64,000 nucleotides of DNA, taken from the NCBI RefSeq assembly GCF_900111075.1, contig NZ_FOFZ01000014.1, positions 1 to 64,000 of the forward strand. Direction: 5' to 3'. The notes beneath the pieces are model-generated. The model saw only the letters and a program-made list of their open reading frames with translations. It did no database searches and was not told the origin of the DNA. This DNA comes from Flavobacterium frigoris (GTDB lineage Bacteria > Bacteroidota > Bacteroidia > Flavobacteriales > Flavobacteriaceae). Positions 53,100 to 62,390 of this stretch are shown in pieces (positions within the stretch are counted from its first letter, which is position 1; every line of letters begins with the position of its first letter). Both the position numbers and the translations under genes were made by a program.

Positions 53100-54452
53100 A
53101 TGAAACCAAATCTTTTTTGCTACCTCTTTGCCTTATTGCTTTTTACTCAAGTCAGCTTCGCCCAAATCACTGTTGATGATCCCGAAATTAAAAAAATGAT
53201 TACGGAAGTCAAAGCTGAAAGTCTTGAAAACACCGTAAAAAAACTTGTTTCCTTTGGCACCCGCCATACCTTAAGCGACACTAAAAGTAAAACGCGAGGC
53301 ATTGGCGCAGCACAACAATGGGTGAAATCTGAATTTGATAAATACGCTTTAGAATCAAATGGCCGACTTACGTCAAAAATCGATTATTTTACCATAAAAG
53401 CAGACGGCAGACGTATTGCTGTTGATAGCCAAATGGGAAATGTAATGGCAACCTTAAAAGGAACAGATTCCAGTGATGACCGAGTATTAATTATAAGCGG
53501 TCATCTCGACTCCCGAGTTACAGATGTTATGGATGCCAAATCAGATGCGCCAGGTGCTAATGACGATGGTTCTGGAGTTGCCGCCATGATGGAACTGGCT
53601 AAAGTTATGAGTAAGCGATCTTTTCCATACACAATCCTTTTTGTAGCAGTTACAGGAGAAGAACAAGGATTGTATGGCGCCAGACATTTAGCTGAGCTTG
53701 CCAAGAAAGAAAACTGGAATATCGTGGCGATGCTCAACAACGATATGGTAGGAAACAGCTTGTCTAGCGGAACAAACCTTAGAGACAATACTAAAGTAAG
53801 AGTATTTAGTGAAGCGACTCCCTATCTCGAAACTGAGGACGAAGCAAAAATGAGAAAACTAACCAATAGAGACAACGACAGCCCATCTCGACTGTTAGCG
53901 CGATACATAAAAACAGCAACTGATCAATATGTAGCTCAGTTAGAAGTTAACTTGGTCTATAGAAATGACCGTTTTTTACGCGGTGGTGATCATACTCCTT
54001 TTAGTCAAAACGGATTCACTGCAGTTCGTTTCTGCGAAATGAATGAAAACTTTGATCATCAACACCAAGATTTACGAACTGAAAACGCCATTAAATATGG
54101 TGACTTACCCGAATTCATGGATTTTGAATACCTACGCAAAATAGCTGCTTCAAATTTAGCCACATTGGCTAATTTAGCTTGGGCACCAAAAGCGCCTACT
54201 AATGTGGGCATTGAGGTAAAAGACTTGACTAATTTCTCAACTTTAGTTTGGAAAGCAGCGGAGACCAAAAAAACGTACGGATACCAAGTTCTTATAAGAG
54301 AAACATCATCCACAAATTGGGAGAAAATGATATTCATTACAGATACGAAAACCACAATCCCCTATTCTAAAGATAATTTCCTTTTTGCTGTTCAAGCGAT
54401 AGATGAATTAGGACATGCAAGCTTACCGGTTTTTCCAATACCTATTCGTTAA
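53100..54452 (+). CDS. Secreted M28-family metallopeptidase with a C-terminal fibronectin III domain
   Basis: A 450-residue protein with a signal peptide ending SFAQ. The co-catalytic zinc ligands of M28 are present: His in SGHLDSR, Asp in ANDDGSGVAA, the Glu pair in TGEEQGLYG, Asp in NNDMVGN and His in GGDHTPFS. The last 90 residues (TNVGIEVKDLTNFSTLVWKA; YGYQVLIRETSS) are a fibronectin III-like domain. It is an aminopeptidase-type enzyme for periplasm or outside the cell. It interrupts the menaquinone neighbourhood on the opposite strand. Confidence 0.92.
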   Translation: MKPNLFCYLFALLLFTQVSFAQITVDDPEIKKMITEVKAESLENTVKKLVSFGTRHTLSDTKSKTRGIGAAQQWVKSEFDKYALESNGRLTSKIDYFTIKADGRRIAVDSQMGNVMATLKGTDSSDDRVLIISGHLDSRVTDVMDAKSDAPGANDDGSGVAAMMELAKVMSKRSFPYTILFVAVTGEEQGLYGARHLAELAKKENWNIVAMLNNDMVGNSLSSGTNLRDNTKVRVFSEATPYLETEDEAKMRKLTNRDNDSPSRLLARYIKTATDQYVAQLEVNLVYRNDRFLRGGDHTPFSQNGFTAVRFCEMNENFDHQHQDLRTENAIKYGDLPEFMDFEYLRKIAASNLATLANLAWAPKAPTNVGIEVKDLTNFSTLVWKAAETKKTYGYQVLIRETSSTNWEKMIFITDTKTTIPYSKDNFLFAVQAIDELGHASLPVFPIPIR

Positions 54453-54898
54453 AACGACATAGGAATAAACAAAAAAAGAACTTTTTAGCATCTATTTAAG
54501 AAATCAAAATGAAATTAATTTCTCTAAATTTATACTGCGAACCTATAGAATGATTCAAGCATATTTATGCTGGAATTATTCAGCTGGTAATCCTAAATCC
54601 CAAGTGATTTTTGAAATGATTATTCTCACTTAAGTAAGTTGGACTGCTTTCTCTTTAAAACATATATCCTGTTTTTTTTGGACACGTTCATCGGTTAAAA
54701 ATAAGATGTACCTGTTAACTTTCTCTTAGAAGTAATATAGTAGGTCTATTCTAATGACATAGCTATTTTTAGATGCAATAAATCTTGAAAAATTACAATT
54801 GATAAAAAGAACCTCAAAACCAACAGAAGTAAGAGGGAGCGTTTAATGGAATAAATAGTCACAAAGAAGTTAAAAAAATCTAAATTTATTGATTCCGG
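54453..54898. other. Gene-free stretch of about 450 bases
   Basis: AT-rich, with stops in all frames. No repeat or recognisable relic is seen. Confidence 0.45.
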
Positions 54899-54929
54899 TT
54901 TGTATTTCTTAACAATAAACATATCTTCG
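54899..54929 (+). promoter_or_regulatory. Bacteroidota-type promoter of the efflux operon
   Basis: TTTG at 54899-54902, 19 bases, then TATCTTCG at 54922-54929, a near-perfect TTTG-N19-TAnnTTTG promoter. The first ATG is six bases downstream, so the leader is almost absent. Confidence 0.75.
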
Positions 54930-54934
54930 TAGCA

Positions 54935-55336
54935 ATGAACAGGAATTTAAAAACTAATATAGCACTCCTATTTCGGCATTTGTTTTCAATTGCTGCGATT
55001 ACTATTTTACTTTTTTCTTCATGCTACATACAAAATGAAATAAAAAATGTTCTTGGAATTCCTACTGCAATTGAGCAGGGTGGAAATAAAAAAAACAATG
55101 TTTTTTCAACTGCCGTTTTCGATGCTTGTTCGCATTCGCTAACTTCCGATTTATCACAAGCTCCAACACAATCATCATTTACAAGTAACTTATTGGCTGT
55201 TGCTACTTTGTCAGCAATTGTAATGCTACTTTTTTCTGTTTCTGAAAAAGAAAAAAATAAGCATCCTTTTTACAACACCTTTAAAATTTGTGATCCTTTA
55301 CCCATCTTCTTGCTCTACCGCAAATTGATCATTTGA
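54935..55336 (+). CDS. Small membrane protein leading the efflux operon
   Basis: A 133-residue protein with two helices: an N-terminal one (HLFSIAAITILLFSSC), with a weak lipobox-like SSC, and a central one (LLAVATLSAIVMLLFSVSEK). A polar segment between (NVFSTAVFDACSHSLTSD) is probably periplasmic. It ends HPFYNTFKICDPLPIFLLYRKLII in parts (NTFKICDPLPIFLLYRK). The gene directly follows the promoter and is 115 bases before the TolC gene, so it may be an efflux accessory or a leader protein. No family is recognised. Confidence 0.65.
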   Translation: MNRNLKTNIALLFRHLFSIAAITILLFSSCYIQNEIKNVLGIPTAIEQGGNKKNNVFSTAVFDACSHSLTSDLSQAPTQSSFTSNLLAVATLSAIVMLLFSVSEKEKNKHPFYNTFKICDPLPIFLLYRKLII

Positions 55337-55451
55337 TACCCTAATAGTTTTTATAAATGCCATTGGAGAACCTTCTACTATGGCATCTTTCAGTACATCA
55401 ATTTTTCAATTAATTGATCAATAACCTGATCTCAAAATCTATTATTTTATT

Positions 55452-56831
55452 ATGGTCAAATATAAATTGGCAGCCACATTCTTGTGGCTAGTCACGGGAT
55501 TCTTAGTTCCCGTATATGCACAACAGTCATCTGAATCTTTAAATGATTTGTGGCAAAATGTTGCAGAAGATTACTCAGGAATTAAAGCCAAACAAACTGC
55601 TGCAGATGCTTCCGCATTCAATGAGCGTGCAGTAAAATCGAGCAGACTACCGCAAATTAAAGCGCAAGCGCAAAGTACTTATGGAACGTATGATGGTATT
55701 GGCGGCGCATTTTTTCCACAAGCTGGTTTTTTTAATGTTAGTGGTGACGCATCATTATATGGAGCTAATCTCTCATCAAATTCATTTGGGTCTGCTGTTG
55801 TAGATTGGGAAGTCTTTTCTTTTGGTAAACTTCGAAAAGAAAATGAAGCCGCTCGTGCAGTCACAAATGGAAAAAATAGTGAAAAAGACGCTTATGTTCT
55901 GCAACTAAAAAAGCTTTTATCCGAAAGATATATCAAACTTTTATACAACAAAACAAAACTTTCTTGGAATGAAAAAACGATTGAACGACTACATGAGATT
56001 CGTACCATTACTTCTGGATTGTCAAAAGCGGGATTAAAACCTGCGGCTGATAGTTTACTGGCTTCTTCTGCTTATATTCAAGCACTTGCAATAAATGACC
56101 AGTTGGAAGGGAATAGTAGTGCCACTTTGATAAAGCTACAGGAACTTTCTGGGGCAAGTGCTTTTAACTTCAAAAGTGCACTAGCACATTTCGCAAAACC
56201 AGTGGTTTTTATTGAAGAAAGAAAAACACTAATAAGTAATTCTCATCCTATTCTTAGCTCTTTAAAACATCAAGCAGACTTTTACACTGCTAAAAGTGCG
56301 ATTGAAAATCGTGCCCTGTTACCATCTGTACATTTTTTAGGAGGGATTTCTTATAGAGGTACAAGCATCAATGACAATGGCTATGTATCGGGAAAATGGA
56401 AGGATGGCTTTGCTAACAATGCTAATAATTTCATTGCTGGAGTAGGGATTACGTGGAATATTACAAACGTTCTTACCAACAGCATAAAAAGTAAAGGATT
56501 CCTTAAAGAAGCAGAAAGTGTAGAAAACCTTCATACACAATACGAGCAGAGTATGCAGGCCGATTTAGCTGCAGCCCAGGTGCGAATTAGTCAACAATTC
56601 AAACAAATAGAAAAGGCAACCACTGCTGTAAAACAGTCTGATGATGGGTATAAAATGTATCTATCTCGCTACAAAAGCGGTCTTATTGGGCTAAATGAGC
56701 TGCTGCAAATACAGCAATTATTTGAAGTTGCAGAAAATCAACTTTTAGAAGCATCGCAAGATTATTGGATGTTGGTAGCCTATGAAGCTGAACTGACATC
56801 GGATTTTAATTTTCTTTTTACTAATCTATAA
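55452..56831 (+). CDS. TolC-family outer-membrane efflux protein
   Basis: A 459-residue protein with a signal peptide ending VYAQ. Two OEP-type repeats of long amphipathic helices and short beta strands are visible: AEDYSGIKAKQTAADASAFN, RAVKSSRLPQIKAQAQSTYG, and the second repeat ENRALLPSVHFLGGISYRG, followed by RYKSGLIGLNELLQIQQL near the C terminus. It forms the outer-membrane duct of the tripartite pump encoded with the next two genes; ten bases separate it from the RND gene. Confidence 0.92.
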   Translation: MVKYKLAATFLWLVTGFLVPVYAQQSSESLNDLWQNVAEDYSGIKAKQTAADASAFNERAVKSSRLPQIKAQAQSTYGTYDGIGGAFFPQAGFFNVSGDASLYGANLSSNSFGSAVVDWEVFSFGKLRKENEAARAVTNGKNSEKDAYVLQLKKLLSERYIKLLYNKTKLSWNEKTIERLHEIRTITSGLSKAGLKPAADSLLASSAYIQALAINDQLEGNSSATLIKLQELSGASAFNFKSALAHFAKPVVFIEERKTLISNSHPILSSLKHQADFYTAKSAIENRALLPSVHFLGGISYRGTSINDNGYVSGKWKDGFANNANNFIAGVGITWNITNVLTNSIKSKGFLKEAESVENLHTQYEQSMQADLAAAQVRISQQFKQIEKATTAVKQSDDGYKMYLSRYKSGLIGLNELLQIQQLFEVAENQLLEASQDYWMLVAYEAELTSDFNFLFTNL

Positions 56832-56841
56832 TTCTATTGAT

Positions 56842-59800
56842 ATGAACTTAATAAGATTTGCGTTAAGAAGGCCTATCTCTGTCATTGTTGCTGTTGCAGC
56901 AATTGTCTTCTTATCCTTTACAGCAATAAAAAAAATAAATGTAGATATATTTCCCGAAGTAGAACTTCCTGCCATGTATATCGCCATGCCCTACGGAGGA
57001 CTATCTCCTGCTTATATGGATGGTTTTATGGCAAATGAATTCCAGAAAGTGCTTTTGTTTGTGGGTGGAGTCAAAAGTATGGACTTCAAAAGCATTCAAG
57101 GATTGACGCTTATGAAATTGACTTTTTACCCTGGAACAAATATGGCGCAAGCTGCAGGAGAAGTTTCCACCTCAGTTTCCAGAGCCATGGGCTTTTTACC
57201 GCCTGGAGCGGTACCTCCTATGGTGGTTCGATTCGACGGAAGTTCGTTACCTGTTGGACAATTAGTATTTGAAAGTGATCAGCGTTCTATTAATGAAATT
57301 CAAACCTTAGTACTTACAAAAATACGTCCCATGTTTGTTGCCATTCCAGGGATCACTGCGCCAGCACCTTTTGGAGGAAATGCTCGTTCGATTATTGTTA
57401 ATATAGATCCTGAAGCCATGCAGGCCAACGGATTGAGCGCTGAAGAAATAACCATTGCCATTACAAAAAACAGTCTTCCATCGCCTGCTGGTAACATCCG
57501 AATTGGCGATGACAATTTAATGGCTCCCATAAATTCCATTGCAAAGAGTCCAGAAGAGTTTTTAAATACTCCAATAAAAACAAACGACTCACGTACCATT
57601 TACATAAGAGATGTTGCGAGTGTTCAAGATGGAGCAGATCAAACGGTTGGTTATGCACTTATCAACGGTAAGCGTTCGGTTTACCTTCCGATTATAAAAA
57701 AAGCAGATGCATCAACAATCGAAGCGGTCAAAAATTTGAAAGCATCATTACCCATGTTGCAAAATCAAATTCCAGAAGATGTGAGTATAAAATATGAATT
57801 CGATCAGTCGAAATATATAGAAAGTTCTTTATCTAATTTAATCCATGAAGGAATTTTAGGTGCTGTATTTACTGGATTGGTTATCTTTTTATTTTTGGGA
57901 GATACGAGAGGAGCATTAATTGTGGTGTTAACTATTCCAATTGCTATACTGAGTGCGGTTGCTGCGTTGTATTTTCTAGGGGAAACTATTAACATTATGA
58001 CATTGAGCGGACTAGCGCTTTCCATAGGAATATTAGTAGATGAGGCCACTGTCACCATTGAAAATATACACCAACACATGGAAATGGGAAAACCTAAACA
58101 ACGTGCAATTAGTGATGCTCTAGTTGAAATTTCAATTCCGAAACTGCTTATTTTACTATGTATTCTAGCCGTTTTAACGCCCGCTTTTATTATGACAGGT
58201 ATTCCAAAAGATATGTTTATGCCTTTGTCTATTGCAGTAGCTTTTGCAATGGTGGCTTCTTTTGTTGCTTCTCAAACATTTGTTCCAATTCTAGCGAATT
58301 GGATGATGAAAATGAAAAAGAATGAAGTAGCTAATACGGCTCGCAAACGTGCTTTCTTTGATAAATTCCGCGTCAATTATTCTTATAGAATGCGTAAATG
58401 GTCTACAAAATCTATCTCGCTCTTTGTACTTTATGTTTTTGTAACTGTTGGATTGATAGCGCTGTTATTGCCTAATGTAGGAACAGATGTGATGCCGTTG
58501 TCCAACAGTGGCGATTTTCAACTACGCATTCAAGCTCCAACCGGAAGCCGACTGGAAAAAACGGAGGGAATTGTAAAAGAAATTTTAGGTGAAATTAAAA
58601 CATTGGTGCCAGAAAATGGCGTAGCGATATCATCCGCTTTTGTCGGAATGCAGCCAGCGACTTCACCTATTAACCCCATATTTACTTTTACGAATGCTTC
58701 TCATGAGGCAATAGTGCAAGTTTCGGTCAACCAAGAAGTGTATGAGGGATCGATGGAAGATTTGAAGGAAGAGATCAGGATAAAATTGAAAAAAAGTCAT
58801 CCACAAGTGGCAATCAATTTTGAACCAATGGAACTTACAGAAAAGATTATGGGTCAAGGAGCTATGACCCCAATAGAAGTAAAAGTAGGTGCAGGACAAT
58901 TGAAAGCTGCTTTTTCTTTTGCTTCCAAAATTGAAGGGAATCTAAAATCGATTCCGTATTTGCGAGACGTTCGTATAGCAGAACCTGTAGCTTATCCGAC
59001 ATTAGAAATCGAAATAAACCGTGACCTAGCTGGACAATTTGGTTTAACAGTGCAAGATATTACGAAAAGTTTGGTCACTGCCACTTCGTCAACTCGTTTT
59101 ACAAATAAAAATCTTTGGATAGATCCAAAATCGGGATTGGTGTTTCAGGTGCAAGTACAAATTCCAGAAGCGATAATGTCATCGGAACAAAAACTAAAAT
59201 CTTTACCATTAAAAAATGGTAGTTTAAGACCTGTGCTCGAAGATGTAGCAACTATTAAAAGAGTCACTTCTCCAGCACAAGTTAATCGAAAAGGAGCTAA
59301 CCGCTACGTCACCCTAATTGCAAATCTACATGGCAAAGATTTGGGAACAGCATCGAGCGCTGTGAAACAAGCCATTAAAGATGCGGGTGAACCACCACGG
59401 GGAGTCACGGTTTGGACAGAAGGTACCATTAAACTTTTGGATGATACCTTGAGTAATTTATTATCAGGTTTAGGAGTTGCAATTATTGCGATATTCTTGA
59501 TGTTGGCGGCTTATTATCAATCGTATAAAGTGCCATTAATTATTTTGTCGGTAGTTCCAGCGGTTATTGCTGGTAGCTTGTTGCTGTTGTTTGTGACACA
59601 AAGTACGCTCAATTTACAATCCTATATGGGGATAATTATGTCTATAGGAGTATCTGTTTCTAATGCTGTACTGCTAGTTAATCAAGCGGAATTTTATCGG
59701 AAAGACTTATTGCTTAAGCCAGCAAATGCAGCACGTCTTGCAGCCACTTCAAGACTAAGGCCGATACTGATGACAGCCGCCGCAATGCTAGCCGGAATGT

Positions 59801-59997
59801 TACCCATGGCAATTGGAATTGGCGATGGCGCCGAACAAGTGGCTCCACTAGGAAGAGCTGTTATTGGGGGGTTAATAGCCTCTACGGTCACCATACTTTT
59901 ATTGGTGCCCCATTTCTTTTCGTCAATGCTTTCTAGAACAGCGATTGCAAATCCTTCGCTTGATCCAGATGATGATGAAAGTAAATATTTTGTTTAA
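56842..59997 (+). CDS. RND-family efflux pump inner-membrane subunit
   Basis: A 1051-residue transporter with twelve helices and two large periplasmic loops. PISVIVAVAAIVFLSFTAIK is helix 1; DIFPEVELPAMYIAMPYGGL follows. In helix 4 the proton-relay segment reads GILVDEATVTIENIH, with D400-E401 where AcrB has Asp407-Asp408. It is neither the metal-efflux CusA/CzcA pattern nor the classical drug one. Export substrate cannot be stated. The periplasmic adaptor gene lies 20 bases downstream. Confidence 0.92.
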   Translation: MNLIRFALRRPISVIVAVAAIVFLSFTAIKKINVDIFPEVELPAMYIAMPYGGLSPAYMDGFMANEFQKVLLFVGGVKSMDFKSIQGLTLMKLTFYPGTNMAQAAGEVSTSVSRAMGFLPPGAVPPMVVRFDGSSLPVGQLVFESDQRSINEIQTLVLTKIRPMFVAIPGITAPAPFGGNARSIIVNIDPEAMQANGLSAEEITIAITKNSLPSPAGNIRIGDDNLMAPINSIAKSPEEFLNTPIKTNDSRTIYIRDVASVQDGADQTVGYALINGKRSVYLPIIKKADASTIEAVKNLKASLPMLQNQIPEDVSIKYEFDQSKYIESSLSNLIHEGILGAVFTGLVIFLFLGDTRGALIVVLTIPIAILSAVAALYFLGETINIMTLSGLALSIGILVDEATVTIENIHQHMEMGKPKQRAISDALVEISIPKLLILLCILAVLTPAFIMTGIPKDMFMPLSIAVAFAMVASFVASQTFVPILANWMMKMKKNEVANTARKRAFFDKFRVNYSYRMRKWSTKSISLFVLYVFVTVGLIALLLPNVGTDVMPLSNSGDFQLRIQAPTGSRLEKTEGIVKEILGEIKTLVPENGVAISSAFVGMQPATSPINPIFTFTNASHEAIVQVSVNQEVYEGSMEDLKEEIRIKLKKSHPQVAINFEPMELTEKIMGQGAMTPIEVKVGAGQLKAAFSFASKIEGNLKSIPYLRDVRIAEPVAYPTLEIEINRDLAGQFGLTVQDITKSLVTATSSTRFTNKNLWIDPKSGLVFQVQVQIPEAIMSSEQKLKSLPLKNGSLRPVLEDVATIKRVTSPAQVNRKGANRYVTLIANLHGKDLGTASSAVKQAIKDAGEPPRGVTVWTEGTIKLLDDTLSNLLSGLGVAIIAIFLMLAAYYQSYKVPLIILSVVPAVIAGSLLLLFVTQSTLNLQSYMGIIMSIGVSVSNAVLLVNQAEFYRKDLLLKPANAARLAATSRLRPILMTAAAMLAGMLPMAIGIGDGAEQVAPLGRAVIGGLIASTVTILLLVPHFFSSMLSRTAIANPSLDPDDDESKYFV

Positions 59998-60017
59998 TAA
60001 ACTTTAATAAATATAAA

Positions 60018-61109
60018 ATGTACGATCTAAATAAAAAAATAAAAACGGTTGCTATTGCAACGTTTACATTGCTTGCCTTAACTGCTTGCTCTGATAAAAA
60101 AGAAGCAAAAGAAGTAGCTATCAAAGTGGCTAAATTACAGAAGCCTAAAACAGCTATTATTCAGCATATAAATCCTGAATATGAAATATCCTTACCAGCC
60201 GAATTACAACCATACGAAGAGGTAGCAGTTTATGCCAAGGTGAATGGTTTCGTCGAAAAAATATATGTTGAACGCGGACAAAAGATCAAAAAAGGACAAT
60301 TACTTGCACAACTTGTCGCTCCAGAAATGAATCAAAAATACATTTCGGACCAATCATCGGAAAAGAAATCATACAGCGATTATTTGTATGCAAAACAAGC
60401 GTATGAAAGAATGCTTGAAGCGTCTAAAACTTCAGGAGCTGTTGCTGCTATAGAAGTAGAAAGGTCTAAAAGTGCTATGGAAAGCGCTCAAGCCTCCTAT
60501 CAAAGTGCCAGCGCTGGAACGGCGGGTAGCGGACAACTTAAAAAATATTTACAAATCACAGCCCCTTTTGATGGGATCATAACTTCTCGAAATGTCTCCG
60601 TTGGAGCGCTTGCAGGAACAGGTTCAGGGCAGCCATTGTTTATGATTGCACAAGGAAATCGCCTGCGATTAACACTTGCTCTTCCCGAAAAACATGCTGC
60701 ATCTATAACGGAATCGATGCCTGCAACTTTCACAATAAGTTCGCAGCCCGGAAAAATATTTAAAACTAAATTATCTCGAAGTTCAGGATTCTTGAACAGA
60801 GATGATCGTTCTTTGACTATAGAATTTGATGTGGACAATGCCTCAGGAGAGTTACAAGGTGGTGATTACGCCCAAGTTAAATTAAAATTACAAAGAAAAG
60901 CACCCTCTTATTGGGTCAAAAACGGAAGTATACTGAATACACAAAGTGGTACTTTTGTGCTTACCTTTAACAATAATGAAATTAAAAAAGTATCAGTTAA
61001 GGAAGGCATCAAATTAGATACTATAGCTGAAGTATTTGGGGAATTTTCAAATGATGACCTAATAGTGATAAAACCTTCGGAAGAAATGAAAGAAGGAAAA
61101 GTAAAATAA
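60018..61109 (+). CDS. RND efflux periplasmic adaptor (membrane-fusion lipoprotein)
   Basis: A 363-residue protein with lipobox LTAC (Cys at residue 24). Beta-barrel and lipoyl half-motifs frame a helical hairpin: VYAKVNGFVEKIYVERGQ and KIKKGQLLAQLVAPE, then the second lipoyl half ITAPFDGIITSRNVSVGALA. It bridges the RND subunit and the TolC channel. It comes last of the three; the usual order puts the adaptor first. Confidence 0.92.
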   Translation: MYDLNKKIKTVAIATFTLLALTACSDKKEAKEVAIKVAKLQKPKTAIIQHINPEYEISLPAELQPYEEVAVYAKVNGFVEKIYVERGQKIKKGQLLAQLVAPEMNQKYISDQSSEKKSYSDYLYAKQAYERMLEASKTSGAVAAIEVERSKSAMESAQASYQSASAGTAGSGQLKKYLQITAPFDGIITSRNVSVGALAGTGSGQPLFMIAQGNRLRLTLALPEKHAASITESMPATFTISSQPGKIFKTKLSRSSGFLNRDDRSLTIEFDVDNASGELQGGDYAQVKLKLQRKAPSYWVKNGSILNTQSGTFVLTFNNNEIKKVSVKEGIKLDTIAEVFGEFSNDDLIVIKPSEEMKEGKVK

Positions 61110-61114
61110 TGAAG

Positions 61115-61157
61115 TTCTATAAAACCAAGCTACCAATTGTTGCTTGGTTTTATAGAA
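61115..61157 (+). promoter_or_regulatory. Strong 16-base hairpin between the adaptor and thioredoxin genes
   Basis: TTCTATAAAACCAAGC at 61115-61130 pairs perfectly with GCTTGGTTTTATAGAA at 61142-61157. No T run follows, so it may be a processing/stability element or partial attenuator rather than a Rho-independent stop. Confidence 0.6.
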
Positions 61158-61217
61158 ATTCATATAGAGATTTGTCAATATTTTGACGCAAACAACAATA
61201 ATAAAAATAATATAATA

Positions 61218-61838
61218 ATGGTCGAAAAAAATAATGGAGAAAAGCAATCGAAACAACTTATTAATCTAAAAATGATTAAGAAAAATTTGTCGACAATTGT
61301 ATTCCTAATCTTTATTGCTGTTTTACTATTCAGTCCAGATGCAAAATCATTTCTCATTAAGCAGTTGCTATTCACTGGTCTCTTCAACGCTGAGATTTCA
61401 ACAGTTAATTCTTCAGATAATACACTCCGTAATCATTTTGATTTTAAGGATTACGAAGGGAATGTTCAAAATACAGCTGACTTGAAAGGTAAAGTTGTTT
61501 TCATCAACTTTTGGGCCTCTTGGTGTTCACCATGTATTGCTGAATTTCCTTCTATAGAAAAATTTCACTCAAAATTTAAAGATAATGATAACATAGTATT
61601 TTTGATGATAAACATGGATGATGATATCGCCATAGGAAAACAGTTTTTAGATAAGAAGAATTTTTTATTGCCAATTTTCCAATCGGTATCGACTGTTCCG
61701 AAAGAAATTTATTCGGGATCATTACCTACTACAATCGTTTTGGATAAATATGGAATAATGAGATTACACCATGAGGGATTCGCTAATTATGACGGGGAAA
61801 AGTTTAATCTTCAGATAAAACAATTGCTTGAGGAATAA
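61218..61838 (+). CDS. Thioredoxin-like (TlpA-type) membrane-anchored disulfide oxidoreductase
   Basis: A 206-residue protein. The ATG at 61218 is preferred because upstream frame codons come from the hairpin region. A membrane anchor (STIVFLIFIAVLLFSPDA) precedes a TlpA-type domain with the redox pair in WCSPC (C103, C106) and the cis-Pro in SLPTTIV. It faces the periplasm and probably reduces disulfides. It is last in the efflux operon, which hints at a role in maturation or defence against oxidants handled by the pump, a guess from position. Confidence 0.88.
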   Translation: MVEKNNGEKQSKQLINLKMIKKNLSTIVFLIFIAVLLFSPDAKSFLIKQLLFTGLFNAEISTVNSSDNTLRNHFDFKDYEGNVQNTADLKGKVVFINFWASWCSPCIAEFPSIEKFHSKFKDNDNIVFLMINMDDDIAIGKQFLDKKNFLLPIFQSVSTVPKEIYSGSLPTTIVLDKYGIMRLHHEGFANYDGEKFNLQIKQLLEE

Positions 61839-61895
61839 ATAGAGTAAAAACTCACTACATACAATGTTATTTATAGAGAGATATGAGACAGAACC

Positions 61896-61925
61896 AAAAA
61901 AAGCGCCCAAAAGGCGCTTTTTTCA
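61896..61925. terminator. Bidirectional terminator between the thioredoxin and DUF2853 genes
   Basis: AAAAGCGCC pairs with GGCGCTTTT with a 5-base loop, flanked by A and T residues on its two sides. It serves converging genes. Confidence 0.9.
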
Positions 61926-61941
61926 TATTATAAAAAAAATA

Positions 61942-62283
61942 TTAATTGTAAACACTTTCTTTTTTGAAGTGAACTGCTAATAGGTAATAGACAACAGCTC
62001 TGTATTTATTTTTATTAGAGCGACCGTATTTCTCCATTACTGCATCGATACCTGCGTCTAAATTTGCTCCATCTGCCAAACCCAATTTCTTTATCAAGAA
62101 ATTATTTTTTACTGTATCTAATTCTACTTGCTGGCTTCCTGCCACTGTTGCGGAATCTGCATTATAAATAGAAGGTCCACAACCTATTGTTACTTTTGTC
62201 AGTAAATCCATATTAGGACTTATACCACATTTGTCTCTCAGATCAGCGGCATACTTTACAATTAATTCATCTCTTGCACTCAT
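61942..62283 (-). CDS. DUF2853-family protein
   Basis: A 113-residue cytosolic helical protein. DELIVKYAADLRDKCGISPN at the start and VMEKYGRSNKNKYRAVVYYLL followed by AVHFKK at the end are the family hallmarks. Function is unknown. In flavobacteria it is commonly found just downstream of menD, as here. Confidence 0.88.
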   Translation of the reverse strand: MSARDELIVKYAADLRDKCGISPNMDLLTKVTIGCGPSIYNADSATVAGSQQVELDTVKNNFLIKKLGLADGANLDAGIDAVMEKYGRSNKNKYRAVVYYLLAVHFKKESVYN

Positions 62284-62390
62284 AAATAAAGATTTAATAT
62301 TTAATAAAAATTAGTTAAGTATCTCAAATTTAAACATTTATTTAAAAAACCACTAATTTATAAAGTCATTTATTGACTTTTTTTATGAAA

